Shown here: positions 33,712-42,114 of the stretch, piece after piece | Layout: every line of letters starts with the position of its first letter | How positions within the stretch are numbered: position 1 is the first letter of the stretch | NCBI RefSeq assembly: GCF_045310525.1 | Contig: NZ_JBJHZY010000001.1 | Span: forward strand, 1,364,001 to 1,428,000 | Origin: Clostridium_AT radicumherbarum | Lineage (GTDB): Bacteria; Bacillota; Clostridia; Clostridiales; Clostridiaceae | DNA length: 64,000 nucleotides | Reading direction: 5' to 3' | Translations under genes and position numbers: made by a program | The notes under the pieces: model-generated | What the model was told of the DNA's origin: nothing | Seen by the model: the letters and a program-made list of their open reading frames with translations, nothing else | The model's database searches: none

Positions 33712-34678
33712 TCTAGGCTCTGTAAGCACAGACTTTGTCTTAATTGATGAGTATTATTGTGTAAAGAAAGAGCTATACTTAAAAACCAAAGGAAACCCAA
33801 TTAAAATTATTAAAGAAGGCTTAAAAATTTTAAAAACTGAATTTAAGGATGAAGAAATTGCTGCTGCAGGGGCAACTGGAAGCGGAAGACATATTTGTGC
33901 AGCAATTATTGGAGCAGATATTGTTAAAAATGAAATAACTGCACATGCCGTAGCAGCACTGCAGTATGATAGCTCCGTAAAAACCATTATTGAAATTGGA
34001 GGTCAGGATTCAAAAATTATATTAATTAATAATGGCATTGTTACTGATTTTTCAATGAATACAGTTTGTGCAGCAGGAACCGGTTCTTTCATAGATAGAC
34101 AGGCAGAAAGACTGGAAATACCTATAGAAAAGTTCGGTAATTATGCAATGCTGTCAGAGAATCCTGTTAGAATCGCAGGAAGATGTGCCGTTTTTGCTGA
34201 ATCAGATATGATACATAAACAGCAGCTTGGATATAATGAGGCTGATATTATTGCAGGGCTCTGTAAAGCCTTAGTTAGAAATTATTTAAATAATGTTGCA
34301 AAGGGTAAAACCATACAAAGCAAAGTTATCTTTCAAGGAGGTGTCGCTGCAAATATTGGAATCAAGGATGCCTTTGAAAAGGAACTTGGCATGAAGGTGA
34401 TTGTACCTAAGCACTATAATATGATGGGAGCCATTGGAGCAGCAATACTTGCAAGTGAAGCAGTAGCAAAGAAAAAATACAGCTTATTCAGAGGGTTAAG
34501 TTTAGCAGAAAAGGAAGTCTACTCAAGAAGCTTTGAGTGTGAGGGCTGCACCAACAATTGTGAGATTTCAGAAATAAAGGATGAGAAAAACATTTTGGGC
34601 TATTTTGGAGATAGATGTAGTAAGTGGTCAAACATTTTAAAAACAAAAGATGATAATGAAAAAAAAGCTATAGTATAA
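33692..34678 (+). CDS. Acyl-CoA dehydratase activase (BadF/HgdC-like ATPase)
   Basis: 328 residues of the ASKHA ATPase fold. Motifs: FLGIDLGSVSTDFVLI (phosphate 1), EIGGQDSKI, VCAAGTGSFIDRQAERL and AGRCAVFAESDM, whose cysteines hold the bridging [4Fe-4S] cluster in HgdC, and FQGGVAANIG. It should inject a high-energy electron into a dehydratase-like partner at the cost of ATP. I chose ATG 33692 after GAGGAGAAGGG; an upstream TTG in frame has no ribosome binding site. It overlaps the preceding gene by 20 bases. A C-terminal CEGCTNNCEIS cluster may bind an extra metal centre. Confidence 0.88.
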   Translation: MYFLGIDLGSVSTDFVLIDEYYCVKKELYLKTKGNPIKIIKEGLKILKTEFKDEEIAAAGATGSGRHICAAIIGADIVKNEITAHAVAALQYDSSVKTIIEIGGQDSKIILINNGIVTDFSMNTVCAAGTGSFIDRQAERLEIPIEKFGNYAMLSENPVRIAGRCAVFAESDMIHKQQLGYNEADIIAGLCKALVRNYLNNVAKGKTIQSKVIFQGGVAANIGIKDAFEKELGMKVIVPKHYNMMGAIGAAILASEAVAKKKYSLFRGLSLAEKEVYSRSFECEGCTNNCEISEIKDEKNILGYFGDRCSKWSNILKTKDDNEKKAIV

Positions 34679-34739
34679 ATTTAAATTAATTGTAAATCCT
34701 ATGGTTAACTTATTCCCACTTATAAAGGAGATTAAACTT

Positions 34740-34901
34740 ATGGATGATCAAGAAAATTTAAAAATTAAGGAGAAAAACAATTATTTAAATCCATCTGATA
34801 TAGTTAACGGAACTGCAAATTTATACGAAATTAAAGAAAAAGAAATGGAAGCAGCACTTAAAGATATTTATAGGGAAATAGGATACATGGAAATGGATTA
34901 A
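34740..34901 (+). CDS. Small charged protein (53 residues)
   Basis: Begins MDDQENLKIKEKNNYL and ends in the helix-like EKEMEAALKDIYREIGYMEMD. AAAGGAG lies seven bases before the ATG at 34740; a longer reading from 34701 has no ribosome binding site. It is the first of four tiny hydrophilic open reading frames in a row. No family recognised. Confidence 0.65.
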   Translation: MDDQENLKIKEKNNYLNPSDIVNGTANLYEIKEKEMEAALKDIYREIGYMEMD

Positions 34902-34990
34902 AAAATAGTCTTTTGGCTCTTTTTTCGAATTACTTATACACATAAAAGATATTACATTGGAAAATCTAATATATGAAAGGGGAGTTTATT

Positions 34991-35125
34991 ATGAGTGGAA
35001 AAAACAATATTAGGAAAACTCAAAATAACAAAAAGGAAGACGGAGATTTTAAAAAGAAAAATATATCACATGACCCTATAGCTGAAAGTGCTAAGGCACT
35101 TCATAACGAAGTGGGCATTAGATAA
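34991..35125 (+). CDS. Small lysine-rich protein (44 residues)
   Basis: MSGKNNIRKTQNNKKEDGDF, ending AESAKALHNEVGIR. GGGGAGTTTATT precedes the ATG. Codon use matches the neighbourhood. The gene is followed after 14 bases by another small reading frame. No known family recognised; too hydrophilic for a membrane or secreted protein. Confidence 0.6.
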   Translation: MSGKNNIRKTQNNKKEDGDFKKKNISHDPIAESAKALHNEVGIR

Positions 35126-35139
35126 AAAGGAGAAGTATC

Positions 35140-35262
35140 ATGAGTCATAAAGAAACAAAAAAATCAACAAAAAAAGAAAACAAAAAGCCCTCTAAGCCTG
35201 AATTAATTCAGGAGGATGAAATGGAAAAACATAAAACAAAGGGATTAAATAGGGGTGTATAA
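35140..35262 (+). CDS. Small lysine-rich protein (40 residues)
   Basis: MSHKETKKSTKKENKKPSKP, then an acidic stretch and KTKGLNRGV. AAAGGAGAAG lies before the ATG at 35140. It is compositionally like its two neighbours, so the three may be paralogues or share a role such as nucleic acid binding. Function unknown. Confidence 0.6.
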   Translation: MSHKETKKSTKKENKKPSKPELIQEDEMEKHKTKGLNRGV

Positions 35263-35264
35263 AT

Positions 35265-35381
35265 ATGACAAAGGAAAAAAATAAACATAAGGCAAAAAAT
35301 AAAGAGCCCAATAGAGTAAGTATAAGTGAAGAAAAGGATGATAAAGGACCTAGAAGAAAAAAAGTAACAGATGAATTTTAA
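35265..35381 (+). CDS. Small lysine-rich protein (38 residues)
   Basis: MTKEKNKHKAKNKEPNRVSI, ending GPRRKKVTDEF. It begins two bases after the previous stop codon, with AGGGGTG as the ribosome binding site. A strong terminator follows at once, marking the end of the micro-gene operon. Confidence 0.58.
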   Translation: MTKEKNKHKAKNKEPNRVSISEEKDDKGPRRKKVTDEF

Positions 35382-35383
35382 AT

Positions 35384-35413
35384 AAAAACCCTGTACAAAT
35401 GTACAGGGTTTTT
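35384..35413. terminator. Bidirectional terminator for the small-protein operon and tRNA-Leu
   Basis: AAAAACCCTGTAC pairs with GTACAGGGTTTTT around AAAT; the T tracts are part of the arms in both directions. Confidence 0.88.
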
Positions 35414-35414
35414 A

Positions 35415-35496
35415 TGGTGCCGGTGGCCGGACTCGAACCGGCACGGTTTCCCGCATGATTTTGAGTCATGTGCGTCTGCCATTCCGCCACACCGGC
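35415..35496 (-). tRNA. tRNA-Leu (CAA)
   Basis: On the minus strand the acceptor stem GCCGGTG/CACCGGC is perfect, and the CCA end is encoded. The D-arm has GCGGAATGGCAGACGC and the T-arm GTTCGAG. The anticodon stem CATGA/TCATG encloses CTCAAAA, giving anticodon CAA (codon UUG). A plausible promoter (TTGATT, 17 bases, TAATAT) lies upstream. Confidence 0.95.
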
Positions 35497-35661
35497 AAAA
35501 TTACATTACTAATATTAGCATAGCTTCATAAAAAAATCAATAAAATATTTTAATTGTCATTTATAATTTAAATAAAATACAATAAAGGTCTTTATTATAT
35601 TTCTGATTTAATGTAAAATAATGAGGAATTAAAGGTTAATTTATAAAAATCGGAGGCAGCA

Positions 35662-36579
35662 ATGAACAAACTGTTAGAAGCAATTATTGAAAATAATAGA
35701 CATTTTACTATAAATGGGAAAGTAGCATCTTACATACCTGAACTAATTAAGGCAAATCCAGATGCTCTAGGGATTTCAGTTATAACCTTAGATGGTGAAG
35801 AATACTTTGCCGGAGATTACAACACAAAGTTTTCAATACAGAGTATTTCTAAAATTATAAGCTTAATGTTAGCTTTAATTGATAATGGCCGTGATAGAGT
35901 TTTTTCAAAAGTAGGTGTTGAACCAACGGCGGATGCATTTAATTCTATCATTAACTTAGAAACAAAAAAAATTCAAAAACCCCTTAATCCTATGATAAAT
36001 GCAGGTGCCATAGCGACAGTTTCCTTGATTTCAGGAAAAACTGGACAGGAGACCTTTGATAGAATTTTAAACTTTACAAGAAAAATTACTGGAAATCCTA
36101 CTATAGATTTTAATGAAGAAGTTTATAAATCCGAAAAAATTACTGGTGATAGAAATAGAGCATTAGCTTATTTTATGAAGAGTATGGGAGTCATCGAACC
36201 TGAGGTAGAAGCTGTCCTTGATGTTTATTTTAAACAATGTTCCATAGAAGCTACCTGTAAAGATATAGCTAAAATAGGTGCAGTACTTGCAAATGATGGT
36301 ATACTACCCTGGAGCGGAGAAAAGGTGGTACCAAGAAATGTTGCCAGAATTGTAAAAACAATTATGGTAACCTGTGGTCTTTACGATGCTTCCGGAGAAT
36401 ATGCAGTTGAAGTTGGAGTTCCTTCAAAAAGCGGAGTTGGTGGAGGAATTTTAGCTGCAGTTCCAGGTAGAATGGGTATCGGTGTTTATGGACCTGCCCT
36501 TGATTTAAAAGGAAATAGTGTTGGTGGTATTAAGGTTTTAGCGGAATTATCACGGGAACTAGATTTAAGCATATTTTAA
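35662..36579 (+). CDS. glsA: Glutaminase
   Basis: 305 residues. It hydrolyses glutamine to glutamate and ammonia. The serine-lysine catalytic motif S61-IS-K64 lies in FSIQSISK, followed by NPMINAGAIAT and PSKSGVGGGILAAVPGRMGIG, all characteristic of this beta-lactamase-related fold. Length is normal. GGAGG precedes the ATG. It is monocistronic, closed by a hairpin terminator right after the stop codon. Confidence 0.95.
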   Translation: MNKLLEAIIENNRHFTINGKVASYIPELIKANPDALGISVITLDGEEYFAGDYNTKFSIQSISKIISLMLALIDNGRDRVFSKVGVEPTADAFNSIINLETKKIQKPLNPMINAGAIATVSLISGKTGQETFDRILNFTRKITGNPTIDFNEEVYKSEKITGDRNRALAYFMKSMGVIEPEVEAVLDVYFKQCSIEATCKDIAKIGAVLANDGILPWSGEKVVPRNVARIVKTIMVTCGLYDASGEYAVEVGVPSKSGVGGGILAAVPGRMGIGVYGPALDLKGNSVGGIKVLAELSRELDLSIF

Positions 36580-36604
36580 ATGAAGCCTATTAGGCTTCAT
36601 TTTG
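36579..36604 (+). terminator. Terminator after glsA
   Basis: AAATGAAGCCTA pairs with TAGGCTTCATTT, beginning at the glsA stop codon; a short T run follows. Confidence 0.82.
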
Positions 36605-36668
36605 CTATAAAATTAAAGTTTGCTGAAAATTATAGCTTTGTAATATTTTAATAAACAAGGAGGCAAAT

Positions 36669-37814
36669 ATGTTGAAGTATTTAGATGCAGGTGAATCGCA
36701 TGGCAAAGCCTTAGTGGCTGTAATAGAAGGGCTGCCTTCCAATTTTAATATAGATATAGATTACATAAATAATGAATTAAAACGAAGACAAAGTGGCTAT
36801 GGAAGAGGAGCTAGGATGTTAATCGAAAAGGATAAAGTAGAGATTTGGTCTGGAATGAGAGGAACTTATACTACTGGAAATCCTTTAACCATGGTTATAT
36901 ATAATAGAGATTATGAAAACTGGAAGGAAAAACTAGGTAAAAGGGCAAATGAAAATGAGGCTATTACAATTCCTAGGCCGGGCCATGGAGACTTAGTTGG
37001 ATATATAAAATATAATACCGGAGATATAAGAGACGTAATAGAAAGAACTTCTGCAAGAGAAACTGCAATGAGAACGGCTGTTGGTGCTCTTTGTAAGGAT
37101 ATGCTTAGAGAACTAAATATTATTGTAAGAAGTAAAGTAAACAGTATAGGAAATATTTGTGATGTAAATACATATTTGTTTGATAATAAGAATTATGAAA
37201 AAATAGAAGAAAGTGAAGTAAGATGTTATAATAATGAAATAGAGGATAGAATTAAGAAAGAAATTGATATTTGTAAAGCCGCAGGGGAAACTATTGGAGG
37301 AAGTATATTCCTTTCAATAAAAGGAGTACCTATAGGAATTGGAAGCTATACCCAGTGGGATATGAAGCTTGATGGTATTTTAAGTAGAGCAATTATGTCA
37401 CTACAGGGTATTAAAGCCGTAGAGTTTGGTAACGGACTTAACCTTTCATTAAAAGGCTCAAGTTTCAACGATGAGCTTTTCTATGAAAATGGAGGCATTA
37501 TAAGAAAGTCTAATAACGCTGGTGGAATTGAAGCAGGTGTTTCCAATGGTGAGGATATAGAAATAAAAGCGTACATGAAGCCAATTCCCACAGTTAGAAA
37601 GGAAATAAATACCATAGATTTAAAACATAAGAAAAACATGAAAAGCAGATATGAAAGATCTGATGTTTGTGCAGTGGTACCCGCATCAATAGTTCTAGAA
37701 AATATATGTGCTTTTGAAATACTGAAGGAACTGCTAAGTAAATTTCCAAGTGAGGATTTTAATTTACTAAAAAAAAGTATTGAAAATTATAATAGAGAAA
37801 TTAATGAGAGATAA
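36669..37814 (+). CDS. aroC: Chorismate synthase
   Basis: 381 residues. It makes chorismate from EPSP using reduced FMN, the last shared step of aromatic amino acid synthesis. The family signatures are GESHGKALVAVIEGLPS, RRQSGYGRGARM, RPGHGDLVG, RTSARETAMR, and NNAGGIEAGVSNGEDI. Length is normal. AAGGAGGCAA precedes the ATG. It stands apart from other aro genes and is followed directly by polA. Confidence 0.95.
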   Translation: MLKYLDAGESHGKALVAVIEGLPSNFNIDIDYINNELKRRQSGYGRGARMLIEKDKVEIWSGMRGTYTTGNPLTMVIYNRDYENWKEKLGKRANENEAITIPRPGHGDLVGYIKYNTGDIRDVIERTSARETAMRTAVGALCKDMLRELNIIVRSKVNSIGNICDVNTYLFDNKNYEKIEESEVRCYNNEIEDRIKKEIDICKAAGETIGGSIFLSIKGVPIGIGSYTQWDMKLDGILSRAIMSLQGIKAVEFGNGLNLSLKGSSFNDELFYENGGIIRKSNNAGGIEAGVSNGEDIEIKAYMKPIPTVRKEINTIDLKHKKNMKSRYERSDVCAVVPASIVLENICAFEILKELLSKFPSEDFNLLKKSIENYNREINER

Positions 37815-37827
37815 TGGAGGCGATTAT

Positions 37828-40458
37828 ATGGCAAAAGATAAGTTGGTAATATTAGATGGTCACAGCTTGATGAATAGAGCTTTTTATGCCCTACCTCCTT
37901 TGACAAATACTGAAGGTCTGCATACAAATGCACTATATGGATTTTTAAATATGCTGTTTAAGATTAAAGAGGAAATTAAGCCAGACTATATAGTTTGTAC
38001 CTTTGATAGGAAATCACCTACTTTTAGACATGAGGAGTATAAGGATTACAAAGCAGGAAGAAAAATGATGCCTGAGGAACTTGCTGAACAATTTCCTACA
38101 TTAAAAGAGCTTCTTAAGCTTCTTGCTATAGATATTTTTGAAATAGACGGCTTCGAAGCAGATGATCTTATTGGAACCTTAGCTAATTTTGCAGAAAAGA
38201 AGGACATAGAGGTTTTTATAATAACTGGAGATAGAGATGCGCTGCAGCTAGCCTCTGAGGACATTAAAGTTGTAATAACTAAAAAAGGAATGACAGAAAA
38301 AGAAGTATATGATAAAAATAGAATGATAGAAGAACTTGGAGTTACTCCTGCTGAGTTTATAGATGTAAAAGGACTTATGGGAGATAGCTCAGATAACATA
38401 CCTGGCGTACCAGGTATTGGTGAAAAAACTGCTTTTAAATTAATACAACAATTTGGAAGTGTTGAAAATGTACTTCAAAATATTGATAAGGTTTCTGGTA
38501 ATAAAATTAAGCAAAATCTAATAGATTTTAGTGAACAAGCAATTTTTAGTAAAAAATTAGCAACGATTATTACTAACGTACCTATAGATATTGATTTAGA
38601 CTCCATTAAATCAAAAGATAATTTAGATATAAATGGTCTAAGGCAAATGTTTTTTAAGCTTCAATTTAAAACATTATTAGATAAATTGCCACTTGAAGAT
38701 AGTAATTCTAATAAAAGTTACGAAACTATAAAAAGAGAAATTAAATATGAGTTAATTGATAATAAAAAGGATTTAGAAGTTCTAGTTAATGATGTTCAAG
38801 GCAATTTATTTATGAATTTTAAAACAGAGAATTTAAATATTTACTCAAAGAGTAATATAAATAGTATCTTCTTTAATACAAATCATAAAAACTATATTCT
38901 TGATATAAATTCACTATTTGCAAAAGATAAAACTTTAGCTGTGAAGCTGCTGAAAGAAATTTTTGAGAATGAAAATATTAATAAATTCGGACATGATAAC
39001 AAGATAGCCTTCATGCTTCTAAGTAAATTGGGAATAAAAATGAAAGGCGTAGAATTTGACACTAAAATCGCTGCCTATCTTATCGACTCCTCAAGAGGCG
39101 ACTATGAATTAAAAACTTTACTTCAGGAATATTTACAGCGAGATATTCAAGGGGATGAGACTGAAAGCATAGTGGAAGAAACTGAATGCCTTGAAGAACT
39201 TATTTTAAGGCTTAAAGAAAAGATCAAGGAATACAATATGGAAGAGTTATTATATAAGCTTGAGCAGCCCTTATCTGAAGCCTTAGCCGATATGGAAGCA
39301 GAAGGCTTCATGGTTGATGCTGAAAAGCTTAATGACCTAGGGTTAAGATTTAAAAGTGAAATAGAACTTGTTCAAAAAGACATATATGTACTAGCTGATG
39401 AGGAATTTAATATTTCTTCTCCAAAACAGCTTGGTAAAATATTATTTGAAAAACTAGATCTGCCTGTAGTTAAAAAGACTAAAACAGGCTATTCTACCAA
39501 TGCAGAAGTTCTTGAAGAGTTAAGCGATAAGCATCCTATAATCGAAAAAATTCTTATGTACAGGCAGCTTACTAAGTTGCATTCTACTTATGTTGAAGGC
39601 TTAAAGTCTGTAATTGATAGTGATGGAAAAATTCACAGCAGCTTTAATCAGACAGTAACTACTACAGGAAGGCTATCCAGCACTGAACCAAACCTTCAGA
39701 ACATTCCTATAAAATATGAAATGGGAAGAGAAATAAGAAAAGTGTTTGTACCAAACAATGAAGACTGTGTGATACTTTCTGCGGACTATTCGCAAGTGGA
39801 GCTAAGAGTACTTGCACATATTGCAGAGGACGAGAATTTAATTGACGCCTTTATTAATCATAAGGATATCCATACAAAAACTGCCTCTGAAGTATTTAAG
39901 GTTCCTTTAGATGAAGTAACTTCTCTTATGAGAAGTAGAGCAAAAGCTGTTAACTTTGGAATAGTCTATGGCATTGGTGATTTTAGTTTGGCCAAAGATT
40001 TAAAAATAACAAAAAAAGAAGCAAAATCCTACATTGATACTTATTTTGAAAGATATCCTAATGTTAAAAAATACATGACTAATATAGTTCACAGCGCTGA
40101 GGTGAATTCCTATGTAACTACACTTCTAAACAGAAGAAGGTATATAAGGGAGGTTAATGCCTCTAATAAAGTAGTTAAAGCATTAGGTGACAGGCTTGCT
40201 ATGAATACACCTATTCAAGGAAGTGCAGCAGATATAATAAAACTTGCTATGATTAATGTTGCAAAGAAATTAAAAGACTTAAAATTAAAAAGTACTTTAA
40301 TTTTACAAGTCCATGATGAGCTTATTCTTAATGTATATAAAGATGAACTTAAAGAAGTTGAAGCTTTAGTAAAGACAGAAATGGAAAATGTTGCTGATCT
40401 TAAAGTTCCACTTGAGGTAGATATAAATGTCGGTAAGGATTGGTATGATGCCAAATAA
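37828..40458 (+). CDS. polA: DNA polymerase I
   Basis: 876 residues from ATG 37828 (GGAGG upstream); an earlier in-frame start lacks a ribosome binding site. Residues 1-290 form the 5' nuclease domain, with DGHSLMNRAFYAL, DRDALQL and VKGLMGDSSDNIPGVPGIG. The middle domain lacks the DxE and other metal-binding acids of a proofreading 3'-5' exonuclease, as in many Firmicute enzymes (it reads GNLFMNFKTE at the first motif). The C-terminal polymerase domain has motif A DYSQVELRVLAH, RRAKAVNFGIVYG in motif B region, and motif C LQVHDELI. It fills gaps and removes RNA primers. Confidence 0.95.
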   Translation: MAKDKLVILDGHSLMNRAFYALPPLTNTEGLHTNALYGFLNMLFKIKEEIKPDYIVCTFDRKSPTFRHEEYKDYKAGRKMMPEELAEQFPTLKELLKLLAIDIFEIDGFEADDLIGTLANFAEKKDIEVFIITGDRDALQLASEDIKVVITKKGMTEKEVYDKNRMIEELGVTPAEFIDVKGLMGDSSDNIPGVPGIGEKTAFKLIQQFGSVENVLQNIDKVSGNKIKQNLIDFSEQAIFSKKLATIITNVPIDIDLDSIKSKDNLDINGLRQMFFKLQFKTLLDKLPLEDSNSNKSYETIKREIKYELIDNKKDLEVLVNDVQGNLFMNFKTENLNIYSKSNINSIFFNTNHKNYILDINSLFAKDKTLAVKLLKEIFENENINKFGHDNKIAFMLLSKLGIKMKGVEFDTKIAAYLIDSSRGDYELKTLLQEYLQRDIQGDETESIVEETECLEELILRLKEKIKEYNMEELLYKLEQPLSEALADMEAEGFMVDAEKLNDLGLRFKSEIELVQKDIYVLADEEFNISSPKQLGKILFEKLDLPVVKKTKTGYSTNAEVLEELSDKHPIIEKILMYRQLTKLHSTYVEGLKSVIDSDGKIHSSFNQTVTTTGRLSSTEPNLQNIPIKYEMGREIRKVFVPNNEDCVILSADYSQVELRVLAHIAEDENLIDAFINHKDIHTKTASEVFKVPLDEVTSLMRSRAKAVNFGIVYGIGDFSLAKDLKITKKEAKSYIDTYFERYPNVKKYMTNIVHSAEVNSYVTTLLNRRRYIREVNASNKVVKALGDRLAMNTPIQGSAADIIKLAMINVAKKLKDLKLKSTLILQVHDELILNVYKDELKEVEALVKTEMENVADLKVPLEVDINVGKDWYDAK

Positions 40459-40476
40459 ATTTAATTAGGTGAAGCT

Positions 40477-41091
40477 ATGATAAAGGTAGGATTAACTGGC
40501 GGCATAGGAAGCGGTAAAAGCACAGTGTCTAATTTTCTGAAAGAAAAAGGGATACCCATTATTGATGCAGATATTATATCAAGAGACATATTAATACTTT
40601 ACCCTGAAGTTGTTGGTAATATTAGGAAGGAATTTGGCTCTGAATTTTTTGATGATAAAGGCCTTCTTAAAAGAAGAGAACTTGGTAACTTCGTTTTTAA
40701 AAATACTGAAGGAAAATTAAAATTAGAAGCATTAACTATACCTTATATTATTAAAGAGATATTCTTAAAAATTGAAAAATACAAGGATGAAGGATTTAAA
40801 ATGTGCATTGTTGATGCTCCTACACTAATTGAAACAGGTCTATATAAGGCTATGGATTTTAATATTTTAGTTTGGGTAGACTTAAATACGCAAATAGAGA
40901 GAGTTGTTAAGCGAGATAATTTAAATTTAGATGATGTAAAAAACAGAATAAATGCCCAAATACCACTAGAGGATAAAAAGAAGTATGTTAACTTTATAAT
41001 TGATAATAGAAGCAGTATTGAGGCTACAATGAAACAAGTAGATAAGGTTTTGCAAGAAATATATAGTTCAGAGGTAAGATATGAAACATAG
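40477..41091 (+). CDS. coaE: Dephospho-CoA kinase
   Basis: 204 residues. It phosphorylates dephospho-CoA, the last step of CoA synthesis. The P-loop is G8-GIGSGK14-ST, followed by IIDADIISRDIL, the family's characteristic aspartate block. Length is normal. It overlaps the following lytic transglycosylase gene by 11 bases and lies 18 bases after polA, a common clostridial arrangement. Confidence 0.94.
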   Translation: MIKVGLTGGIGSGKSTVSNFLKEKGIPIIDADIISRDILILYPEVVGNIRKEFGSEFFDDKGLLKRRELGNFVFKNTEGKLKLEALTIPYIIKEIFLKIEKYKDEGFKMCIVDAPTLIETGLYKAMDFNILVWVDLNTQIERVVKRDNLNLDDVKNRINAQIPLEDKKKYVNFIIDNRSSIEATMKQVDKVLQEIYSSEVRYET

Positions 41092-41656
41092 AGGTCTGTT
41101 TACTGTATTTGTTATATTACTGCTTGTGATTCTAATTGTAGAGTTTAGCAATATTTCAAAAATTCTCTATCCCTTTAATTATGTAGATTCTATTAATAAA
41201 TATTCAAAAAAATATAATTTAGATCCTTATTTAATTTCTGCAGTTATTAAAACCGAAAGTAACTATAAATCAAGGGCTCTTTCTTCTAAGAATGCCTATG
41301 GATTAATGCAAATAACTCCAGATACAGCTGAATGGGCGGCAAAACAGATGAAGCTTGATGATTATAAAAATGAAAAGCTGTTTGATCCAGATTATAATAT
41401 TAATATGGGCTGCTGGTATTTAGATAACTTAAAAAAAGAATTCAATGGGAATATGGATTTGGTTTTGGCTGCCTATAATGGTGGAAGAGGAAATGTTGAA
41501 AAGTGGTTAGCTGATTCAGAACATTCAAAGGATGGTGTGAGTCTGCATTACATACCCTTTAAAGAGACGGATAAATATATTAAGAGAGTAAAGGTAAACT
41601 ACAATATTTATAAATTTTTATATAAAAATAAATTTACAAGTGATGTTATAAAATAA
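41081..41656 (+). CDS. Membrane-anchored lytic transglycosylase (SLT domain)
   Basis: 191 residues. One N-terminal helix (residues 6-21) anchors the protein. The SLT domain has the catalytic glutamate E59 in AVIKTESNYKSRALS, then NAYGLMQITPDTA and LAAYNGGRGNVEKWL, all typical. It cleaves the glycan strands of peptidoglycan outside the membrane, leaving anhydro ends. Its start lies inside coaE. Confidence 0.9.
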   Translation: MKHRGLFTVFVILLLVILIVEFSNISKILYPFNYVDSINKYSKKYNLDPYLISAVIKTESNYKSRALSSKNAYGLMQITPDTAEWAAKQMKLDDYKNEKLFDPDYNINMGCWYLDNLKKEFNGNMDLVLAAYNGGRGNVEKWLADSEHSKDGVSLHYIPFKETDKYIKRVKVNYNIYKFLYKNKFTSDVIK

Positions 41657-41661
41657 TAGAA

Positions 41662-41709
41662 CAACATAAAAAGGTGGAAAGAATTATTCTTTGCCACCTT
41701 TTTATGTTG
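41662..41709. terminator. Strong palindrome / terminator after the lytic transglycosylase gene
   Basis: CAACATAAAAAGGTGG pairs perfectly with CCACCTTTTTATGTTG, and the enclosed AAAGAATTATTCTTT is itself a palindrome, so all 48 bases can fold. Confidence 0.78.
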
Positions 41710-41797
41710 TAATTCTATTTGGAACATAATGAAATGTTGTATACTATGACATTATCAGAGATCAAATATATTGTATTTGTGTAGTTTTAAATTATTA

Positions 41798-41827
41798 TTG
41801 ACGGATTAGCAAAGGAGGTAGTATAAT
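41798..41827 (+). promoter_or_regulatory. Promoter for tRNA-Leu
   Basis: TTGACG (41798-41803), an 18-base spacer and TATAAT (41822-41827) lie about 38 bases before the tRNA. The AAAGGAGG within the spacer is not used as a ribosome binding site. Confidence 0.65.
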
Positions 41828-41865
41828 AACTGATGTAACATAGCTAATAAATAGAATATAAGTAT

Positions 41866-41948
41866 GCAGGAGTGGCGGAATTGGCAGACGCGCACGTTTG
41901 AGGGGCGTGTGGGAGACCGTACGGGTTCAAGTCCCGTCTTCTGCACCA
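41866..41948 (+). tRNA. tRNA-Leu (GAG)
   Basis: The acceptor stem GCAGGAG/CTTCTGC is followed by A and an encoded CCA. The anticodon stem CACGT/GCGTG encloses TTGAGGG, giving anticodon GAG (codons CUC/CUU). The D-arm reads GCGGAATTGGCAGACGC and the T-arm GGGTTCAAGTCCC. Confidence 0.95.
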
Positions 41949-41995
41949 TTAAATGGCATGTACATAAGTAATAACTTATGTACATGCCATTTAAT
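41948..41995. terminator. Perfect 22-bp palindrome after tRNA-Leu
   Basis: Arms 41948-41969 and 41974-41995 are exact complements around AATA, beginning at the last base of the tRNA CCA end. The sequence ATGGCATGTACATAAGT resembles the palindrome at 31020-31072, and a degraded copy of one arm (AAGTAATAACTTATATGG) lies at 42017-42034. Confidence 0.75.
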
Positions 41996-42114
41996 TTATA
42001 GTTATTTATTATAAACAAGTAATAACTTATATGGATACCATTAATTATAATTTAATATTAAAAAAGGATTTTACTTCATTTTGTAGAATTAAGTTATTGA
42101 TGTGAGGTGAATTT

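Noticed and set aside
37828..40458. Broken proofreading domain in DNA polymerase I as a novelty
   Set aside because: Loss of 3'-5' exonuclease residues is common in Firmicute Pol I enzymes, so it is ordinary here.
41806..42018. Minus-strand 70-residue reading frame
   Set aside because: It runs across the tRNA-Leu gene and its palindrome, so it is not a real gene.
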